Of a DNA stretch of 64,000 bases, positions 42,356-51,100 are shown in pieces. The DNA lies in contig CAZPOP010000008.1 in assembly GCA_964588305.1 (NCBI GenBank), forward strand, positions 1 to 64,000, written 5' to 3'. The notes under the pieces are model-generated. The model saw nothing but the letters and a program-made list of their open reading frames with translations, was not told the DNA's origin and did no database searches. The stretch's first letter is position 1. Each line of letters opens with the position of its first letter. The DNA comes from SM1-73 sp964588305. Lineage in GTDB: Bacteria > Zixibacteria > MSB-5A5 > SM1-73. Made by a program: the position numbers and the translations under genes.

Positions 42356-42940
42356 TTAATCGCAGAAGTTGTTTATGGGCCAGAGGAAGTAATACTCTCT
42401 GTCTTTCGTGCCATTAACCTCGGTCTCTTGCACTTTGAAACCGTTGGAAGGATCGAACTGGCTTCGGCACTTGAACATCACTTCTCCTTGAGAATCATAA
42501 TGGTATTCCTTGATCTCGATTCTCAGTATCTTCTGGTCCTCATTTCGGATTATCCGCGAGATACGAGCTTCTGCCAGCAGGTTCTCGTCGAAATCGGTGG
42601 TGCGAATGCCTTCAGCCTTGGTGGCCGCTCCGAAGCGGGGGCCCCAAAAAATAAACTCATTGCGAAATCCATCGAAGTCGCAATAGACACGGAGATTACA
42701 AGCGCTGACTTCTTTGGTGTAGGCGATGTATTCTAACGGCAGCGAGTCCTCGTAGAAGGGTGGGCGGTGGCCATTAAGAGTGACTTGAGTTCTGTAAAAG
42801 GGGAAAGAATACTTGTCTAAATCTTCTCGATGCCAAATAGGCGTATTTCCATCGGTTGGTTGGTCCTGCTGGCCCCAGATGGCTGACCCTGTGGGAATCA
42901 CCAGTAACGCGGCAAACACAACTCTGAACAGAACCTTCAT
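42356..42940 (-). CDS. Exported hypothetical protein
   Basis: A 194-residue protein with a signal peptide (cleavage near SAIWGQQ). The mature part is mixed alpha/beta with three cysteines and repeated aromatic strands (LRVYCDFDGFRNEFIFWGP; REYYFLWPINNFCD). No family recognised. It stands alone behind a strong promoter with a leader of about 165 nt. Confidence 0.7.
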   Translation of the reverse strand: MKVLFRVVFAALLVIPTGSAIWGQQDQPTDGNTPIWHREDLDKYSFPFYRTQVTLNGHRPPFYEDSLPLEYIAYTKEVSACNLRVYCDFDGFRNEFIFWGPRFGAATKAEGIRTTDFDENLLAEARISRIIRNEDQKILRIEIKEYHYDSQGEVMFKCRSQFDPSNGFKVQETEVNGTKDREYYFLWPINNFCD

Positions 42941-43114
42941 ATCACCCTCCTCACCTGATATTCCCCCCCTTGTGAATATCGGTCAGTCACAAATCAAACT
43001 GGAGTTTTTGGCCCGGAGGTGTATTTTTTTTCGACAGGTCAGTCCGCCCTGGTCAATTCGCAAAATACGCAAACACCAAAAAGCTTGCATCCTATGTGAC
43101 CCAACCTCGGCGGT

Positions 43115-43143
43115 ATTGTACTACGGCTTGTGAATCTTGTCAA
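43115..43143 (-). promoter_or_regulatory. Promoter of the exported hypothetical gene
   Basis: On the minus strand TTGACA (43138-43143), 17-bp spacer, TACAAT (43115-43120): 11 of 12 consensus bases. It lies just after the end of the methyltransferase gene and drives the gene at 42356-42940. Confidence 0.7.
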
Positions 43144-43186
43144 GAACTAATTTTTTGCTCCCATTTTTGCCTCCCGCTGGTGGGCC

Positions 43187-44014
43187 TCACCTACGAGAAC
43201 TGGATTTCCGACGTTTTCCTTTTGCTATTTCGTACAAAAGAATTCCGCTGGCCACTGAGGCGTTCAACGATTCCGCCTTGCCACAGGTGGGAATTTTAAT
43301 TATTGCATCCGAAAGGCGAGATAGTGTTCTGCTCAAACCTTTTGCTTCGCTCCCGATAAGAAGACAGACTCTTGTGGAGTAATCTAATTGGTCGAAATTT
43401 TGACCCTCCTTTGAATCAGTTCCGTAAATTCTAAAATGCCGTTTCTTAAGCTCGAGAATAGTCTCTTCTAAATCGACCTCGTCAAAAATCGGCAGATGGA
43501 AGATCGAACCCATGGTCGAGCGAACAACCTTAGGATTGTATAATTCCACGGTCTCAGTTGACAAGATCACGCCATCGATTCCGAATGCATCCGCGGTTCT
43601 TATCAAAGTCCCCACGTTTCCCGGATCCCTGATTTCATCCAAGGCTAATAGGGTACTGGAAGATTTTGACCAAACCTGCTCCCAAGAGAACTTTTTGATC
43701 TTGACCACACAAATGATTCCCTGAGGAGTGACCGTATCTGAGAGTTTCTTCAATACTTCACTTTTTACGGGAATGCTCCTGACGTTTCTCCTTTGAAATT
43801 CTCTCAGAAGCTCCTTCCCGGCAGTTGAGTCTTGAAACGAACGTGCGAAAAGAACGAACTCTATCTCCCAATCTGAGTTTGCCGCCTCCTCACAAAGACG
43901 CAGTCCTTCGACTAACAATCTCTTCTGGGTCTTTCGTCCCTTTTTGGTTTTGAGCTTTTTGAGCTCTTTTAGTTTTTCTTTAGAGAGCATAGCAAGGTGG
44001 GCCGGGGTGTCCAT
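43187..44014 (-). CDS. SpoU/TrmH family RNA 2'-O-methyltransferase
   Basis: A 275-residue SPOUT methyltransferase that puts a methyl group from SAM on a ribose of rRNA or tRNA. An N-terminal basic substrate-binding part (LKKLKTKKGRKTQKRLLVEG) precedes the knot domain with its three motifs: DEIRDPGNVGTLIRTADAFG/NPKVVRSTMGSIFHLPIF, CLLIGSEAKGLS, and IKIPTCGKAESLNASVASGI. Closest to the RlmB/TsnR side of the family; the exact target is not readable. The start could be Met9. It follows the ilvC-like gene by 57 bp in an operon with lptF and lptG. Confidence 0.92.
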   Translation of the reverse strand: MDTPAHLAMLSKEKLKELKKLKTKKGRKTQKRLLVEGLRLCEEAANSDWEIEFVLFARSFQDSTAGKELLREFQRRNVRSIPVKSEVLKKLSDTVTPQGIICVVKIKKFSWEQVWSKSSSTLLALDEIRDPGNVGTLIRTADAFGIDGVILSTETVELYNPKVVRSTMGSIFHLPIFDEVDLEETILELKKRHFRIYGTDSKEGQNFDQLDYSTRVCLLIGSEAKGLSRTLSRLSDAIIKIPTCGKAESLNASVASGILLYEIAKGKRRKSSSRR

Positions 44015-44070
44015 CTGGACTGCCCGACTGAAAAGGTGTCGGGAATCTCGCCTTTGGCGAGGAACCCGAG

Positions 44071-45048
44071 CTACTTCATCAAGTCCCTGATTTTTCTGCC
44101 TATTCCCTCAATTGGATGCTCGGAATGAGTCCTCTTCATCTTGACATAATTCTTCATGCCGTTTTCGTACTCTTTGATCCACTCTCTGGCAAATGATCCA
44201 TCCTCGATCTCTTTTAGGATTTTCTTCATCTCTTTTTTTGTCCGGTCGCCGATCACTCTGCCCCGCACAAGATATGAACCATACTCTGCAGTTTTGCTTA
44301 TTCGGTCGAACATTCCGGCTATTCCATGGGATTTGATGGTGTCGACGATATAATCCAGTTGATGCACACACTCCAAATAGGCATTCTCCGGGGAAAGCCC
44401 CGATTCCACCAAAACCTCAAAACCCGCCTTCAAGAGCTGGGTCAACCCTCCGCACAAAACTGCCTGTTCCCCGAAAAGGTCGCCGATGGCTTCGTCTTTA
44501 AAAGTTGTCTCGACAGCGCCTGCTTTGGTGCATCCGATAGCTTTGGCATAAGCCAAAGCTCTTTTTTTGGCCTTCCCACTGTAGTCTTGTTCAACTGCAA
44601 TGAAGCAGGGCACCCCCTTTTTCTCCAGGAAAAACCTCCTCATCACCTCCCCCGGAGCATGAGGAGCAACCATTGTCACGTCCACGTCTTTCGGAGGGAG
44701 TATGAGCTTGAAGTGTATCGAGAACCCGCAGGCAAAAAGCAGAGTCTTGCCTGCGGACAGGTTTCTTTTCAAATCGTCACGATAAATCTTTTTGTGTAAG
44801 TGATCCGCGGCCAACACGGAAATGATTTGCCCCAACTTCGCCGCACGGTTGGTGGGGTAAACTTCAAAACCGTCCTTTCGGGCAGTTTTTGTGCTCTGAC
44901 TATTTTTGGGCAAGCCAACTATTACCTGAAGTCCGCTATCCTTCAGATTCAAGGCCTGTGCTCTTCCCTGACTCCCATATCCGATGACGGCAATGGGCAT
45001 TTCCTTCAGGTATTTCAGGTCCGCATCTTGATCCTTGTATATTCTCAC
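44071..45048 (-). CDS. ilvC: Ketol-acid reductoisomerase family protein, class I, with altered catalytic residues
   Basis: Full-length (325 residues) class I KARI, normally the second step of valine/isoleucine synthesis. The Rossmann part (IAVIGYGSQGRAQALNLKDSG) and knotted helical domain (DLFGEQAVLCGGLTQLLKAG; AEYGSYLVRG) are clear. But conserved residues differ: FAHGFN becomes FACGFS (Cys107 for the catalytic His), APKxPGH becomes APHAPGE (His130 for Lys), and the LHE metal ligand becomes VHQ (Gln230 for Glu). Asp190, Glu194 and Glu226 remain. No other ilv gene is near. It is probably a paralogue with changed or lost activity. Confidence 0.9.
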   Translation of the reverse strand: MRIYKDQDADLKYLKEMPIAVIGYGSQGRAQALNLKDSGLQVIVGLPKNSQSTKTARKDGFEVYPTNRAAKLGQIISVLAADHLHKKIYRDDLKRNLSAGKTLLFACGFSIHFKLILPPKDVDVTMVAPHAPGEVMRRFFLEKKGVPCFIAVEQDYSGKAKKRALAYAKAIGCTKAGAVETTFKDEAIGDLFGEQAVLCGGLTQLLKAGFEVLVESGLSPENAYLECVHQLDYIVDTIKSHGIAGMFDRISKTAEYGSYLVRGRVIGDRTKKEMKKILKEIEDGSFAREWIKEYENGMKNYVKMKRTHSEHPIEGIGRKIRDLMK

Positions 45049-45126
45049 AATCGTATTATTCCTCGCTTACTTGCCAGTTTCTGTTATCTGGTGTGTTTAC
45101 ACACACAGTAATCTGTTTGCCAGCTT

Positions 45127-46218
45127 CTATTTCTTTGATTTGATCAAAAGCACGATTCCTAAGACGGCGAAAAGAATGTTGGCGCTCCACGCTGCCAAGG
45201 TGGGGGATAATGTTCCGCTGTATCCGAGAATCAGGGCTCCCTTTATGATCACGTAGGAACAGAAAGCTATGAGCAAAGTCAGGGCCACGCCAACCGCCAT
45301 TCCGCTGCGGCGAGGATTCGCAGCGATTGGCGCACCGAAAAGTACAATAATGAAATTGATGAGAGGATAGGATATCTTCGAATTCAGATCCGTAAGTTCT
45401 TTCAAGACCTCGGCGCCAGCTCTTTTTCTGATTTTCACATATTTGGCCAGCTCAAAATAGCCCATTTCCTCTGGGTTTTTTTGACGCTCGGCAAAAGCCT
45501 CCGGTTTTACTCTCATGTCGGCACGAAAAAGCCTGTCAAAGGTTCTGTATTCTTCCCCTACGGTTTGGCTCAGAGAGTCGGGAAAGATTCGTTCCCTGCC
45601 GTTCTCGAACAACCAGCCATTGTTCTGCCAACCCATCTTTTCGGCTTCTATCTGTTCTGTCAGTCTATTCTTTACGATTTTCTGTACCAAGACGTCATTC
45701 CCCTCTTTTGTTCGGATATTGTAGTTTTCCAAATGGAATATCCTGCCATCCTCGCTCTGGACGAATATATTGCGTCTGAGGATGTCTGTGTCTTGGGATT
45801 TTCTACCGATTTCGAAGCTTCTGATTTCTTCCTTCTTTTTGTTGGCTACCGGGATAACGATCTCTCCGAAAATCATGGTCAAGAAGCTGATTGCAACTGA
45901 CAAAATCAAAAGTGGCAATAGAATCCGGTAAAGACTGATACCGGCTGACTTGATGGCAAGGAGTTCGTTGTGTCTGGCCAACTGACCCACCGAAAAGATG
46001 CAGGCGAGCAAAACAGCTACGGGGATAGTCAACGCGAGCATGTAGGGGGACCAAAAAGCGTAGTATTTGGCCACCAAAAACAAAGAAGCATGCTTATCTA
46101 TAAAGGTGTCGATATGTTCAACCAGATCGACGATCAGGGCGGTCAACCATACACCAAACAGACTGAAGATCAGGGAGAAGATGAATAATCGAATGAGGTA
46201 CTTATCCAGTATGCGCAT
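45127..46218 (-). CDS. lptG: LPS export permease, LptG-like (YjgP/YjgQ family)
   Basis: A 363-residue inner-membrane half-permease of the Lpt ABC exporter, which moves LPS out of the inner membrane. Three membrane helices at each end (start MRILDKYLIRLFIFSLIFSLF; end near ILFAVLGIVLLIKSKK) bracket a periplasmic jellyroll (about residues 130-260). The ISYPLINFIIVLFGAPIAA segment at the second helix bundle is typical. It is 40 bp downstream of the lptF-like gene. F and G are distinguished only by order and similarity, so the letters could be swapped. Confidence 0.88.
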   Translation of the reverse strand: MRILDKYLIRLFIFSLIFSLFGVWLTALIVDLVEHIDTFIDKHASLFLVAKYYAFWSPYMLALTIPVAVLLACIFSVGQLARHNELLAIKSAGISLYRILLPLLILSVAISFLTMIFGEIVIPVANKKKEEIRSFEIGRKSQDTDILRRNIFVQSEDGRIFHLENYNIRTKEGNDVLVQKIVKNRLTEQIEAEKMGWQNNGWLFENGRERIFPDSLSQTVGEEYRTFDRLFRADMRVKPEAFAERQKNPEEMGYFELAKYVKIRKRAGAEVLKELTDLNSKISYPLINFIIVLFGAPIAANPRRSGMAVGVALTLLIAFCSYVIIKGALILGYSGTLSPTLAAWSANILFAVLGIVLLIKSKK

Positions 46219-46257
46219 TTGAACCTTTACTTCTCTGTACCTTGAGAAAGGCCACCT

Positions 46258-47616
46258 TTAAGCTTTTCTGAATCTTTTGGGCAAGAGTCTTTCGGTCCAT
46301 CTCCAGGAGATGAAGGTGGTCTCCCTGGCAGATTTTATTAGTACGTAGATTCCCGCTCCCCCGATTAAGATGTTGGCGGACCACATGGCCCAAAAGGCAG
46401 AGATGAGTTGCCGGTCGGCCAATTCTTCTCCTCCGATCAGGAAGGCCCAGTAGAGAACGAAGAATCCCAGACTCAATCCCAGGCCGACCGCCATGCCTCC
46501 TTTTCTGGCCATGATTCCCAAAGGCGCTCCCACCAGGACGAACACCACGCACGCGACAGGCAGAGCATACTTCTTGTGAACCTCCACCGATAGACTACTT
46601 ATCTGTCTTTTTTGACTGTGGATATTTTGTCCTTCGCTGGAAAGCTGGCTGAAGAGATTCCGGTTTCTTTTTATCAGATACTCTATGGCTTCGTTTTCCT
46701 CCAAGGGGGGGAGGTCTCTTGAGAAGATCGGTGTTTTCTCTTGGAAGACACGGGATACAGCTAAATTCACCGGCTTTATGATTTGACTCTGTGACATTCT
46801 CACTTTTGTCTTCAGTTCTTTGATGTCCTCAAGCATCGCCTGAGCGCTTTTTTCCCGATCGGTGCGGAATTCAGAGGTGGTGCGCACCAATCTGTCTCCC
46901 ACGTCACGAATGTAGATGACCTGTTTATTGAAGCTTACCCGCCGATATTTGGTGGGATCCTTTTCGTCAGGGTCATGAATCTCTCCGTTGAATAGACGAA
47001 AGATGAGGGTATTGCCATCCGGAGTGAACTCCACCTTGCCCTTTTCAGCGATGATGGTACGAGGGAGACGCCGGTCCTTCTGATCGTATATGGTGATGTT
47101 TTCCACGTCAGAGGATCGCTGATCCACCTTCCCTATCAGGATATGATACCCGGGAATCTCGTCCATGAAAACATTTTCTTTCAAATTCACGGTGGGCCGC
47201 TTTTGCTGTATATCTGCCGTCAGAAGCCGAGCCTTGTGGTTGGCTTCGGGTAAAACTTGGTTGTTGAACGCCACCATCCCCAGACCAACGAATACGGAGG
47301 CCACAACAGCCGGCATGATTACCCGGTAAAGGCTCACTCCGCTTGCCTTGAGGGCGGTGATCTCGTTGTCCTGCGAGAGCCTTCCGAATGCCATCAGGGT
47401 GGACACCAAGACCGCCATGGGAACCGCCAGAGCCGCCATCCAGGCTAGGTTCAGAAGGAATACCTGAAGGATGATAAAGGCGTTCAAACCTTTGCCAATG
47501 ACCATCTGCAATATTTCTATGATGAAATCCATGATGAGAATGAAGAAGATGACAAAAAGCGCAAAGAAAAAAGGTCCCACGTGTTCTCTGAAAATGTAAC
47601 GGTATAGTATTTTCAT
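46258..47616 (-). CDS. lptF: LPS export permease, LptF-like (YjgP/YjgQ family)
   Basis: The second Lpt half-permease, from the ATG at 47616 (MKILYRYIFREHVGPFFFAL, 452 residues), preceded by AAGGAT. It has six helices around a long periplasmic domain (about residues 130-340, longer than the E. coli protein). NEITALKASGVSLYRVIMP after helix 3 and LPVACVVFVLVGAPLGIMAR at helix 4 are family signatures. First gene of the lptF-lptG-ilvC-like-SpoU operon. Confidence 0.9.
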   Translation of the reverse strand: MKILYRYIFREHVGPFFFALFVIFFILIMDFIIEILQMVIGKGLNAFIILQVFLLNLAWMAALAVPMAVLVSTLMAFGRLSQDNEITALKASGVSLYRVIMPAVVASVFVGLGMVAFNNQVLPEANHKARLLTADIQQKRPTVNLKENVFMDEIPGYHILIGKVDQRSSDVENITIYDQKDRRLPRTIIAEKGKVEFTPDGNTLIFRLFNGEIHDPDEKDPTKYRRVSFNKQVIYIRDVGDRLVRTTSEFRTDREKSAQAMLEDIKELKTKVRMSQSQIIKPVNLAVSRVFQEKTPIFSRDLPPLEENEAIEYLIKRNRNLFSQLSSEGQNIHSQKRQISSLSVEVHKKYALPVACVVFVLVGAPLGIMARKGGMAVGLGLSLGFFVLYWAFLIGGEELADRQLISAFWAMWSANILIGGAGIYVLIKSARETTFISWRWTERLLPKRFRKA

Positions 47617-47677
47617 GTTTATCATCCTTAAATGACAATATAAATTGAGCCTGCATTTTTCACAAGGATTTTTGTAC

Positions 47678-47707
47678 TTGACTTTGGAAGGCCTTTCACG
47701 GTATATT
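47678..47707 (+). promoter_or_regulatory. Promoter of the yhaM-mreB operon
   Basis: TTGACT (47678-47683), 18-bp spacer, TATATT (47702-47707), ending about 50 bp before the HD nuclease start codon. Confidence 0.6.
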
Positions 47708-47755
47708 ATTTAGCCGCAGATTTGGGTGAGGTTGTCGAGCCAAAGGAGCTGGAGG

Positions 47756-48721
47756 ATGAAGACTTCGTTTGTCAAAGATCTGAAGCCGGGCCTGGAGGTG
47801 GCCGAGTTCTTTGTGCTACGGAAAAAGGAGCTCAAGGAATATGAGGGGAAAAGATTCCTGAAACTGGAGATGGGAGACAGGTCCGGAAGGATCGATGCCG
47901 TGGTGTGGGAGAATTCAGACCAGCTGTATGAGAGGGCCGAAGTAGGGGAGGTCGTGAAGGTGAAAGCTTGGGTGACCACCTATAAGGAGGTACCTCAGCT
48001 TAAGGTAGATAGGATGAGAAAAGCAAAAGACGACGAGATTGATTTGGCTGATTTCCTGCCCACCTCAGAAAGAGATCTTAAGCTGCTCTATGATGATTTC
48101 AGACGCACCGTTCAGACTATTGAGAATCGTTACTTAAGAAAACTGCTGGATATATTAATGGAAGATTCTTCCTTGATGGAGAAATTCATGCGTGCCCCGG
48201 GCGGCAAGTTGTGGCATCACGCCCGTCTGGGCGGCCTTTTGGAGCATACCTTAGCGGTCGTTTCCATATGCCAAAAGGCGGCGGAGATGTATGATCTGGT
48301 GGACAGAGATCTTCTGATTACCGGAGCCTTGGTACATGACATTGGAAAGGTTGATTCTTACTCCGTCAGTGGATTCTTCGATTACACTGATGAGGGACGG
48401 CTTCTGGGTCACGTCGTCTCCGGAGATGAGTTGATCGACAGGAAAATTCGGAAGATAGCGGACTTTCCCCAACACCTGGCGCTTAAGCTTAAGCATCTGA
48501 TTTTGTCCCATCAGGGACAACTGGAGATGGCCTCGCCCGTGGTACCGCAAACCATCGAGGCGGTAATTTTGCATTACGCGGACGAGTTGGATGCCAAGGC
48601 GGATGCCTTTTCTCACATAATTAAAACACAGAAAATCAAGGGAAAAAAATGGAGCGACTGGGTGCGCCTGATTGACAGATTCATCTATTTTGGAGAGGAC
48701 GAAGAAGAAGGCAAAACCTAG
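47756..48721 (+). CDS. YhaM-type 3'-5' exoribonuclease (OB-fold + HD domain)
   Basis: A 321-residue protein from the ATG at 47756 (AAAGGAG upstream). An OB-fold (KTSFVKDLKPGLEVAEFFVL to VDRMRKAK, residues 1-95) binds nucleic acid; then an HD phosphohydrolase domain with HHARLGGLLEHTLAVV, ITGALVHDIGK and LKHLILSHQG supplying the metal His/Asp ligands. This layout is that of YhaM/CbfI, a single-strand 3'-5' exonuclease. It is upstream of mreB on the same strand. Confidence 0.88.
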   Translation: MKTSFVKDLKPGLEVAEFFVLRKKELKEYEGKRFLKLEMGDRSGRIDAVVWENSDQLYERAEVGEVVKVKAWVTTYKEVPQLKVDRMRKAKDDEIDLADFLPTSERDLKLLYDDFRRTVQTIENRYLRKLLDILMEDSSLMEKFMRAPGGKLWHHARLGGLLEHTLAVVSICQKAAEMYDLVDRDLLITGALVHDIGKVDSYSVSGFFDYTDEGRLLGHVVSGDELIDRKIRKIADFPQHLALKLKHLILSHQGQLEMASPVVPQTIEAVILHYADELDAKADAFSHIIKTQKIKGKKWSDWVRLIDRFIYFGEDEEEGKT

Positions 48722-48812
48722 AACCAACACTTGAAATACAAAATCCGAAAATGGGGATTGAAGTGATTACAATCTCTACCTTTACATTTTGCGTTTTGAT
48801 TTTGGAGGCATG

Positions 48813-49841
48813 ATGGGTTTTCTTGACTTGATCTCCAGCGACATTGGAATAGACTTAGGAACTGCCAATACCTTGGTCTTTGTCAGGGGGCAGGGGATCG
48901 TGCTAAACGAACCCTCGGTAGTAACCATCGAGGTGGCTTCGAAAAAGGTCTTGGCCGTTGGGGCCGAAGCCAAGGAGATGCTGGGGAGAACCCCAGGGGA
49001 GATAATGTCGGTAAGACCTCTGAAGGACGGGGTTATAGCCGACTTTGAGATTACCGAAAGGCTCCTGTCGAATTTCATCCGTAGGGTGATCAGGCACCGA
49101 TACCTGATGAAGCCCCGCATCGTGGTTTCCGTTCCTTCGGGGATAACCGAGGTGGAAAAGAGGGCGGTGAGAGATTCTGCTGAAAATGCCGGGGCACGGG
49201 AGGTCTTTTTGATTCAGGAACCCATGGCCGCAGCCATTGGCGTGGGATTGCCGGTTCACCTTCCTTCTGGCACCATGGTCATCGACATAGGTGGAGGAAC
49301 CTCGGAGATAGCGGTGATAGCTTTGAACGGCATCGTCAACAACATCTCCATTCGCATCGGTGGGGATGAGATGGATGAGGCGGTGATGCTTTATCTGAAG
49401 AAGAACTACAACCTTCTGATCGGGGAGAGGACGGCAGAAGAGATCAAAATGAAAATCGGCTCCGCCTATCCCATGGATGAGGAGGAAAGCATGGAGATAA
49501 AAGGGAGGGATCTGGTGGCGGGAATTCCTAAGACCATGAAGATAAGTTCGGTACAAGTCAGGGAGGCTCTAAGCGAACCGGTGGATTCCATCATCGAGGC
49601 GGCAAGGCAGGCCTTGGAGGAAACACCGCCCGAGCTGGCAGCGGATATTCTGGACAAGGGAATAGTCGTCACCGGGGGTGGAGCGCTTCTGAAAGGAATG
49701 GATAAAAGGCTAAGAGAGGAAACCAACTTAGCCATAAACATTGCAGAAGATCCTCTAACCTGCGTGGTCAGAGGAACGGGAAAGGTTCTGGAAGAGATGA
49801 CCCGTTTCTCGAAGGTCCTGACAAGAAGCAGAAGAGATTGA
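48813..49841 (+). CDS. mreB: Rod shape-determining protein MreB
   Basis: Bacterial actin that guides the elongation machinery for rod shape. Phosphate-1 motif IGIDLGTANTLVFVRG at the start, VSVPSGITEVEKRAVRDSAE, phosphate-2 MVIDIGGGTSEIAVI and the adenosine motif GIVVTGGGALLKGMDKRL are all present in 342 residues. Two adjacent ATGs (48810, 48813) follow GGAGG; the second is better spaced. mreC and mreD do not follow; instead a terminator and a convergent gene come next. Confidence 0.96.
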   Translation: MGFLDLISSDIGIDLGTANTLVFVRGQGIVLNEPSVVTIEVASKKVLAVGAEAKEMLGRTPGEIMSVRPLKDGVIADFEITERLLSNFIRRVIRHRYLMKPRIVVSVPSGITEVEKRAVRDSAENAGAREVFLIQEPMAAAIGVGLPVHLPSGTMVIDIGGGTSEIAVIALNGIVNNISIRIGGDEMDEAVMLYLKKNYNLLIGERTAEEIKMKIGSAYPMDEEESMEIKGRDLVAGIPKTMKISSVQVREALSEPVDSIIEAARQALEETPPELAADILDKGIVVTGGGALLKGMDKRLREETNLAINIAEDPLTCVVRGTGKVLEEMTRFSKVLTRSRRD

Positions 49842-49996
49842 ATTCCCGAATGCTTCACGCCTTTCGGGGAGTAAAAACAGATAAGCAAAAAGATCCTGCA
49901 GAGAGGGAGTATATTTGTTCTGAACCGAGTTTCTTTTTCTCTATTTTCTGACGGCAAGAAAGAGTAGACGAAACAGTAAGACTTTTTGCTGAGAGT

Positions 49997-50035
49997 AAAA
50001 CGCCAGTCTCCTTTACTGAAGAAGACTGGCGTTTT
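49997..50035. terminator. Bidirectional intrinsic terminator
   Basis: Perfect 13-bp stem AAAACGCCAGTCT / AGACTGGCGTTTT with a 13-nt loop. It has A's on the left and T's on the right, so it serves mreB (plus) and the PorV operon (minus), which converge here. Confidence 0.8.
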
Positions 50036-50062
50036 GTTTGCACGTATTTTTGACCGCTGACC

Positions 50063-51070
50063 TTAGAAGTTCATCACCAGGCTGAACCTATGGGCGTTTT
50101 CCAGCCTGCCCAGGTCTGCCCAGGCATAGTGGATTCCGACGGTTCCGAACTCGGGGATGTCGAAATCATAGCCGCCGCCTACTGCGATGCCTTCTTCATC
50201 GGTTCTTATCTTATATCCCGCTCTGACGGCCAGGCGATCCTGCCAGCTGTACTCAAGCCCCACGCTCCCCTGTTGGCCCCGATCCCGGGTGTTGTATCCG
50301 TCCAATACAGCCAGAAGCTTGCTGTCCTCGTTAAATTCAAAATCGTAAGCTGCCCCTAACCGGAAGGTTAAAGGCAGGGAATGGGATTGGGTGTTCAACC
50401 TTATCTCTACCGGAGAGGTCGTGGGATCATCATCCTGATCATAGGTGGTTTCCAGCTCGGTTCCCCCGTATTTCGAATCCGTGCCAAAGTTTCGGGTGGA
50501 CATGGCTATTCTGAGCGTTCTGAAACCGGTGTAATAGATGGTGCCAACATCCACAGCGAAGGCTCCCGAGGAAAGCTCGGAGATCTTCTCTCTTATGTAT
50601 TTGGCAGTCACCCCGAAGGAAAAGCGGTTGGTCAGCTGGTGAGCGTTGCTCACTCCCACCACCCAGCTGTTGGCGCCAAACATCTCTCCCGTTCCGTCAG
50701 GTTCTTCCAGAGTTGTCCTTTCCATGTCACCCATGGTCAAGACGGCCACATGAACTCCCGCGTTTCCAAAGCCCGGTAACGGTCTGGCGTATGCAAAGTA
50801 ATTGTATTTGATGTCCGCAATCCAGTCGGTATAGCTGAAAGCGACGCTGTTCTCATCCATGTCAGCTATGCCTGCGGGATTGTAATAGAGCGCCATGGCT
50901 CCCCGGGTTATGGCGGCATTGGCGCCGCCCAAAGCCACTACTCGAGCGTCCACGTCCAACTTGAGAAACTGCGCGCCAGACGTCCCCAGATTGTCGAACT
51001 CCGCAGCCGGGACCGAACCCGCAAAAGTCAGGATCGCTATCATCACCGAAAGCACAAGGAATCTTTTCAT
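50063..51070 (-). CDS. PorV/PorQ family outer-membrane protein
   Basis: A 335-residue outer-membrane beta-barrel of the PorV/PorQ group, related to FadL/OmpP1. In the type IX secretion system PorV shuttles cargo with the sorting tail to the cell surface. Signal peptide to about residue 23; then LGTSGAQFLKLDVDARVVALG and NPAGIADMDENSVAFSYTDW, the family opening, and amphipathic strands ending in HRFSLVMNF with terminal Phe. It is the last gene of an operon with a TonB receptor and a large secreted protein carrying a sorting-like tail. Confidence 0.88.
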   Translation of the reverse strand: MKRFLVLSVMIAILTFAGSVPAAEFDNLGTSGAQFLKLDVDARVVALGGANAAITRGAMALYYNPAGIADMDENSVAFSYTDWIADIKYNYFAYARPLPGFGNAGVHVAVLTMGDMERTTLEEPDGTGEMFGANSWVVGVSNAHQLTNRFSFGVTAKYIREKISELSSGAFAVDVGTIYYTGFRTLRIAMSTRNFGTDSKYGGTELETTYDQDDDPTTSPVEIRLNTQSHSLPLTFRLGAAYDFEFNEDSKLLAVLDGYNTRDRGQQGSVGLEYSWQDRLAVRAGYKIRTDEEGIAVGGGYDFDIPEFGTVGIHYAWADLGRLENAHRFSLVMNF

Positions 51071-51100
51071 TTCGATTTACCTCCTCTACTTTTTTGTCGA

